Below, piece by piece: positions 6,684 through 9,370 of a stretch of 9,370 nt of DNA. This stretch comes from Candidatus Zymogenus sp. (GTDB taxonomy: Bacteria > Desulfobacterota > Zymogenia > Zymogenales > Zymogenaceae). The notes under the pieces were generated by a model. The model was not told the DNA's origin. It saw nothing but the letters and a program-made list of their open reading frames with translations, and did not search any database. How positions within the stretch are numbered: position 1 is the stretch's first letter; each line of letters begins with the position of its first letter. The position numbers and the translations under genes were made by a program. Location: NCBI GenBank assembly GCA_030613285.1, contig JAUWME010000059.1:1-9370 (forward strand), written 5' to 3'.

Positions 6684-7583
6684 ATGTCTGAAAAGATAAA
6701 AACAGTGGCGATTATCGGGGCAGGTTTTATGGGGAGCCAGATTGCGTCTCGAGCCGCAGTCAACGGCTACAACGTAAGGCTAAATGACAAAAGCGCCGAT
6801 GTGTTGAAGGCGGCAGTGGGCACGACAAAATATCACAACGAAGCCCATTTTCCACAAAATAAAGTCAACAAAGAAGAATCCGACGCGAGGATTACGTTTC
6901 ATAAAAAAATCGAGGATGCAGTAAAAGATGCCGATCTCATCATCGAAGCGGCTGTGGAGGAGATTGGTATCAAAAAAGAGATATTTTCTGAGATCGAAAA
7001 ATTTGCCAAACCCCATGCCATTATCGCAACAAATAGCTCGTCATTTCCGGTATCAAAGATTGAGGAAGTAATTAAAAATAAGGAGAGGATCGTAAACATA
7101 CACTTTTATGCGCCCATTCCAGAGCGGTACATGGTCGATGTTATGGGGGGAACCGAGACCACCGAGGAAACGATGAATGTATCTGCAAATTGGGTCAGGA
7201 GCATTGACTGTCTCCCCCTTATTGTAAAAAAGGAGTGCATGGGTTTTGTTTTTAATCGGGTATGGCACTCGGTAAAGCGAGAAGCCCTAAAAATCTGGGC
7301 CGAGGGTAACGCAGACATCACCGATGTTGACAGGGGCTGGATGGTGTTTACTGGGATGGCGGCGGGGCCTTTTGGCGCTATGGATTTTGTCGGGCTTGAT
7401 GTTGTTTACGATATAGAGATGGCATATTATAATGACACCAAGGATCCAAAGGATAAGCCACCGGATGCCCTAAAGGAGATGGTCGATCGGGGGGAGCTTG
7501 GGATGAAGACTGGAAAAGGGTTTTATGATTGGTCTGACCCGGAGTTTGTAAAGCCAGAATTTCTCGATACAAAAAAGAAGTAG
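6684..7583 (+). CDS. 3-hydroxyacyl-CoA dehydrogenase family protein, second tandem copy with Glu-to-Asp change
   Basis: This 299-residue paralogue of the preceding protein is about 60% identical by eye, with aligned length and no large gap. GAGFMG (residues 12-17), Asp35, NSSS (117-120), His140 and Asn191 are kept. The position of the catalytic Glu in the His-Glu pair is Asp152 (codon GAT at 7137-7139). The usual HFFNP loop reads HFYAP, with Ala143 in place of Asn. Asp may still act as the general base, but altered rate or substrate is likely. The N-terminal 34 residues and the C-terminal KTGKGFYDWSDPEF region almost match the first copy, while about residues 36-76, after the second Rossmann strand, are nearly unrelated. 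GGAGGTG (6673-6679) lies 4 nt before the ATG, a stronger ribosome binding site than the first copy has. The two may form a mixed dimer or handle related substrates. Confidence 0.85.
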   Translation: MSEKIKTVAIIGAGFMGSQIASRAAVNGYNVRLNDKSADVLKAAVGTTKYHNEAHFPQNKVNKEESDARITFHKKIEDAVKDADLIIEAAVEEIGIKKEIFSEIEKFAKPHAIIATNSSSFPVSKIEEVIKNKERIVNIHFYAPIPERYMVDVMGGTETTEETMNVSANWVRSIDCLPLIVKKECMGFVFNRVWHSVKREALKIWAEGNADITDVDRGWMVFTGMAAGPFGAMDFVGLDVVYDIEMAYYNDTKDPKDKPPDALKEMVDRGELGMKTGKGFYDWSDPEFVKPEFLDTKKK

Positions 7584-7629
7584 TAATATTGTTTTGGGTG
7601 TTTTTAGCGTTTTGGATTTGATGAAAGTC

Positions 7630-7652
7630 TGGGGTGATAGAGAATCGCCCCA
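7630..7652 (+). terminator. Hairpin downstream of the dehydrogenase pair
   Basis: TGGGGTGAT (7630-7638), loop AGAGA, ATCGCCCCA (7644-7652) forms a 9-bp stem with a single T-G wobble, 46 nt after the stop of the second dehydrogenase gene. There is no T-run after it. It is therefore more likely a 3'-end protecting or factor-dependent element than a classical intrinsic terminator. It separates the dehydrogenase pair from the small gene starting at 7724. Confidence 0.5.
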
Positions 7653-7723
7653 CCTTCTATTGCCTAAATCAATAACCCAACAGTTGTTCGCTGATTATTT
7701 TCCTAATAAATAAAGTAGTTATT

Positions 7724-8248
7724 ATGTCCTTTTTGGATTTCATAACCCCAAGTACGGCACTCTTTCTTGCCGTCATCTTCCTCCTTGCATATTTTCTAAA
7801 GAAGTCATTTGCAAGCGAGGTGTTGACCCCGGAGGGAGTAGTGAAGGAGTTGCAGCCTTTGGTTGACGATGAGAAGAGATTCGTCAAGCACGTCAATTCT
7901 TTTCTCACAGGGTTAAAGATTGAGGGAACGGGAAGTGCTGTAGGGCCTCCGCTCCAAGGGGTGGATGGAGTTATTTTAACCCTTGATGATGTGGGAGAGA
8001 CCGATGATTTTGGGGACGATCCTCCACTCTTTGTGATGGAGATAATTTTTCTGAAGGTCAGTGCCCCCACGGAAGTGAAAAGGGACGACCTTGTGAGTTT
8101 TAAGGGCTTTTTGGTGGGGGCGGAGCTTTTGGGCACCATCATTAAGCTCTCAATTGAGATAAGTGAGTTGACGTATGTTGGGGCCGACCCCGATTTGGAA
8201 TACGATGATGATAATGGAAGTAGTGGCGCAATGTTGTTGGGGCCATAA
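7724..8248 (+). CDS. Hypothetical small membrane-anchored acidic protein
   Basis: I do not recognise this 174-residue protein. One hydrophobic segment (about residues 9-26, ending before KK) is followed by a mostly soluble domain. The topology could be an N-terminal anchor with the rest outside the cytoplasm, or an uncleaved signal. The soluble part is acidic, with DDVGETDDFGDDPP (about 88-101) and EYDDD (159-163). It has two strand-rich stretches (about 103-112 and 128-152) separated by the charged TEVKRDD (116-122). The ending DNGSSGAMLLGP looks disordered. No Cys residues or catalytic motif stand out. The ribosome binding site is weak (AAAGTAG region, 7712-7718), but the ATG fits the hydrophobic start. 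It stands alone, after the hairpin at 7630-7652 and before an independently promoted efflux operon. An open frame on the other strand covers the same bases; it is Ser/Thr/Lys-rich and looks like a shadow. Confidence 0.6.
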   Translation: MSFLDFITPSTALFLAVIFLLAYFLKKSFASEVLTPEGVVKELQPLVDDEKRFVKHVNSFLTGLKIEGTGSAVGPPLQGVDGVILTLDDVGETDDFGDDPPLFVMEIIFLKVSAPTEVKRDDLVSFKGFLVGAELLGTIIKLSIEISELTYVGADPDLEYDDDNGSSGAMLLGP

Positions 8249-8314
8249 TAGTTTGTGGGCAATCTCCTCTCTGTAAGTAATTCTCACTTTTTTTCCAAAT
8301 TAATCACTTTTTTC

Positions 8315-8343
8315 TTGACACAAGCTTCTTATCAATGTAATCT
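8315..8343 (+). promoter_or_regulatory. Sigma-70-type promoter for the efflux operon
   Basis: A perfect -35 TTGACA (8315-8320), a 17-bp spacer and TAATCT (8338-8343, 4 of 6 matches to TATAAT) make the best promoter in the window. Transcription should begin around 8350, inside the adjacent operator palindrome. It would drive the leader and the TolC-family gene. Confidence 0.7.
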
Positions 8344-8345
8344 GT

Positions 8346-8363
8346 TAACTAACCAGTTAGTTA
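8346..8363. promoter_or_regulatory. Perfect TetR-style operator overlapping the transcription start
   Basis: TAACTAAC (8346-8353), spacer CA, GTTAGTTA (8356-8363) is a perfect 8-bp inverted repeat of 18 bp in all. It lies directly downstream of the -10 box, where a bound repressor would block RNA polymerase. From memory, palindromes of this kind are typical TetR-family sites in front of RND efflux operons. The sequence and position are direct observations; the regulator family is inferred. No tetR gene lies in the window. Confidence 0.65.
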
Positions 8364-8378
8364 GGGGTTGTCGATTAT

Positions 8379-8612
8379 TTGTCGAGGAGGTTGTTGGTAG
8401 ATTGCAGGGGGTTGTTGGGGGGTGAAAGTCAGTTGGTGTTGTTGGTTGGGTTTGGGATTTTTGTGGAAAACGTACTGAAGACTATATTAGTCTATAACTT
8501 AAGAGACTTTTTTGATGTAATTGACCATTGTGATGTGATTAAGAGGACACGGCGATTTCTGACATCATCGCCAAAACGAGATACAGATTTAGAGGATAAG
8601 GACAATATATGA
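8379..8612 (+). CDS. Doubtful 77-codon frame in the efflux operon leader
   Basis: This frame runs from a TTG at 8379 to a TGA whose bases are shared with the ATG of the TolC-family gene (ATGA at 8609-8612), the arrangement seen in translationally coupled genes. Against it, there is no ATG, the start has only a distant GGGG, and the first 25 codons are G/T-rich (many TTG, GGG, GTT) unlike neighbouring genes. The protein matches nothing I know. A perfect AGGAGGT (8385-8391) lies inside it with no well-spaced start. The part from about residue 27 (VENVLKTILVYN) to the end is charged and plausible as protein. It could be a small leader protein, the decayed remnant of a regulator gene, or noncoding leader. 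The 360 nt between 8249 and 8608 otherwise hold only the promoter, the operator and possible RNA structures. Confidence 0.25.
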   Translation: MSRRLLVDCRGLLGGESQLVLLVGFGIFVENVLKTILVYNLRDFFDVIDHCDVIKRTRRFLTSSPKRDTDLEDKDNI

Positions 8613-9370
8613 AAGAAAAAAATGGGCAGAGGGGACAAATGGCCAAAAAAGTAAATCGTGCAGTTGTCTATCTTGTTGTCATAATGTTATCAGTGCCTCT
8701 ATTTGCAAAGATGACGCATGCAGAGGAAGAGACAATTAACACCTACACCACCACCCACACCCTGACTAATTGCAAGGAGATGGCCCTGAAAGATTCCCCC
8801 GCCATTCTTGCCGCAAAGGCAGAGATAAGCAGAACCAAGGGTGTAATATGGGAAGTTTGGACGAGTATCCTTCGGGTAAACGCCAAGGGTGAATATATGT
8901 ATTTCAATCGTCCCTCACCGGCAATGAGCATCCCGGCAGGGTCATTTGGAGTTTTTGGACCTCCTGCGGATATTCCACTCAGCCCAGCCGGCTCGGAGCA
9001 TCTCTACACAGTCAGACTTGAGGCATCACTCCCCATATTTACCGGCGGGAGGACACTCTCCGGCCTCAAGATCGCCTACAGAAATCACGACACTGCAATG
9101 GAACAATACAAGCTGGCGGTAAATGACACAATCTATAACGTAACAAGCGCATTTTACGGCGTGCTTTTGGCAAAGGAGCTGGTCGCTGTCAGGGCAGAAT
9201 CCTTAGAATCAATCAGAAAACATTACGAGACAACGGTGAAACGATACAACGTTGGGATCGTCTCGAAGTTTGACGTTTTGCGCTCCGAGGTGGAGCTGGC
9301 AAACGCCCGCCCGCCACTCATCAAGGCAAAGACTTCCCTGAGGCTTGCCCAAGACAACCTGAAGCGTGTT
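8609..9370 (+). CDS. TolC-family outer membrane efflux channel (partial, runs off the window)
   Basis: The frame is open from the ATG at 8609 to the last base (254 codons), with no stop, so this is roughly the N-terminal half of a TolC/OEP-type channel. Such proteins trimerise into an outer-membrane barrel with a long periplasmic alpha-helical tunnel and join an adaptor and an inner-membrane pump. A signal peptide ends near THA-EE (residues 36-40). Family hallmarks are the strand-to-helix motif LPIFTGGRTLSGLKIAYRN (141-159) and the helical repeat RYNVGIVSKFDVLRSEVELA (212-231), followed by NARPPLIKAKTSLRLAQDN. AAGGA (8598-8601 region) supports 8609; an in-frame ATG at 8639 with AGAGGGG 4 nt upstream gives a more compact signal peptide and is a real alternative. 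The upstream TetR-style operator suggests induced multidrug or metabolite efflux. Adaptor and pump genes are expected just past the window. Confidence 0.88.
   Translation, partial: MKEKNGQRGQMAKKVNRAVVYLVVIMLSVPLFAKMTHAEEETINTYTTTHTLTNCKEMALKDSPAILAAKAEISRTKGVIWEVWTSILRVNAKGEYMYFNRPSPAMSIPAGSFGVFGPPADIPLSPAGSEHLYTVRLEASLPIFTGGRTLSGLKIAYRNHDTAMEQYKLAVNDTIYNVTSAFYGVLLAKELVAVRAESLESIRKHYETTVKRYNVGIVSKFDVLRSEVELANARPPLIKAKTSLRLAQDNLKRV

Noticed and set aside
7684..7712. Promoter before the orphan gene (TTGTTC, 17 nt, TAAATA)
   Set aside because: Weak boxes, and transcription would begin almost at the ATG.
7669..8262. 197-codon open frame on the minus strand over the orphan gene
   Set aside because: Its composition is Ser/Thr/Lys/Pro-rich as expected for an antisense shadow. 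The + frame has a clean hydrophobic N-terminus and agrees with the direction of all neighbours.

Overview
The window reads as chromosome of a Gram-negative bacterium. Nearly everything is on the + strand, and several products carry Sec-type signal peptides. There are two outer-membrane proteins (a beta-barrel ending in Phe and a TolC-type channel) and a LolA-like periplasmic carrier. Mixed codon use, acyl-CoA dehydrogenase-type metabolism and a TCATTCCC...GGGAATCC REP-like repeat would fit a deltaproteobacterium (Desulfobacterota) or relative. That placement is inference: no rRNA or marker gene is present. No tRNA, rRNA, CRISPR array, transposase or phage gene was seen.

Region 1 (47-5500) is a five-gene envelope-transport cluster. 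In order it encodes a secreted LolA-like protein, two paralogous 412-residue FtsX/MacB-type permeases, their ATPase, and an outer-membrane beta-barrel. Together they could form a route from inner membrane (permease pair plus ATPase) through periplasm (LolA-like carrier) to outer membrane (barrel). The cargo cannot be read from sequence; a lipid or lipoprotein is the natural guess. A REP-like nested palindrome interrupts the cluster just before the ATPase gene.

Region 2 (about 5501-7652) holds two tandem 299-residue proteins of the 3-hydroxyacyl-CoA dehydrogenase family. They are nearly identical at both ends and diverged in the middle. Both lack the usual Asn of the HFFNP active-site loop, and the second has Asp in place of the catalytic Glu. 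A 25-nt dyad touches the ribosome binding site of the first, and a hairpin lies after the second.

Region 3 (7724-8248) is one small acidic protein with an N-terminal membrane anchor and no recognised family.

Region 4 (8249-9370) begins with a good sigma-70 promoter overlapped by a perfect TAACTAAC/GTTAGTTA operator of TetR style. An unusual G/T-rich leader of about 240 nt follows, with at most a doubtful 77-codon frame. Then comes a TolC-family efflux gene that runs off the window. No TetR regulator lies between operator and tolC-like gene, where one would be expected.
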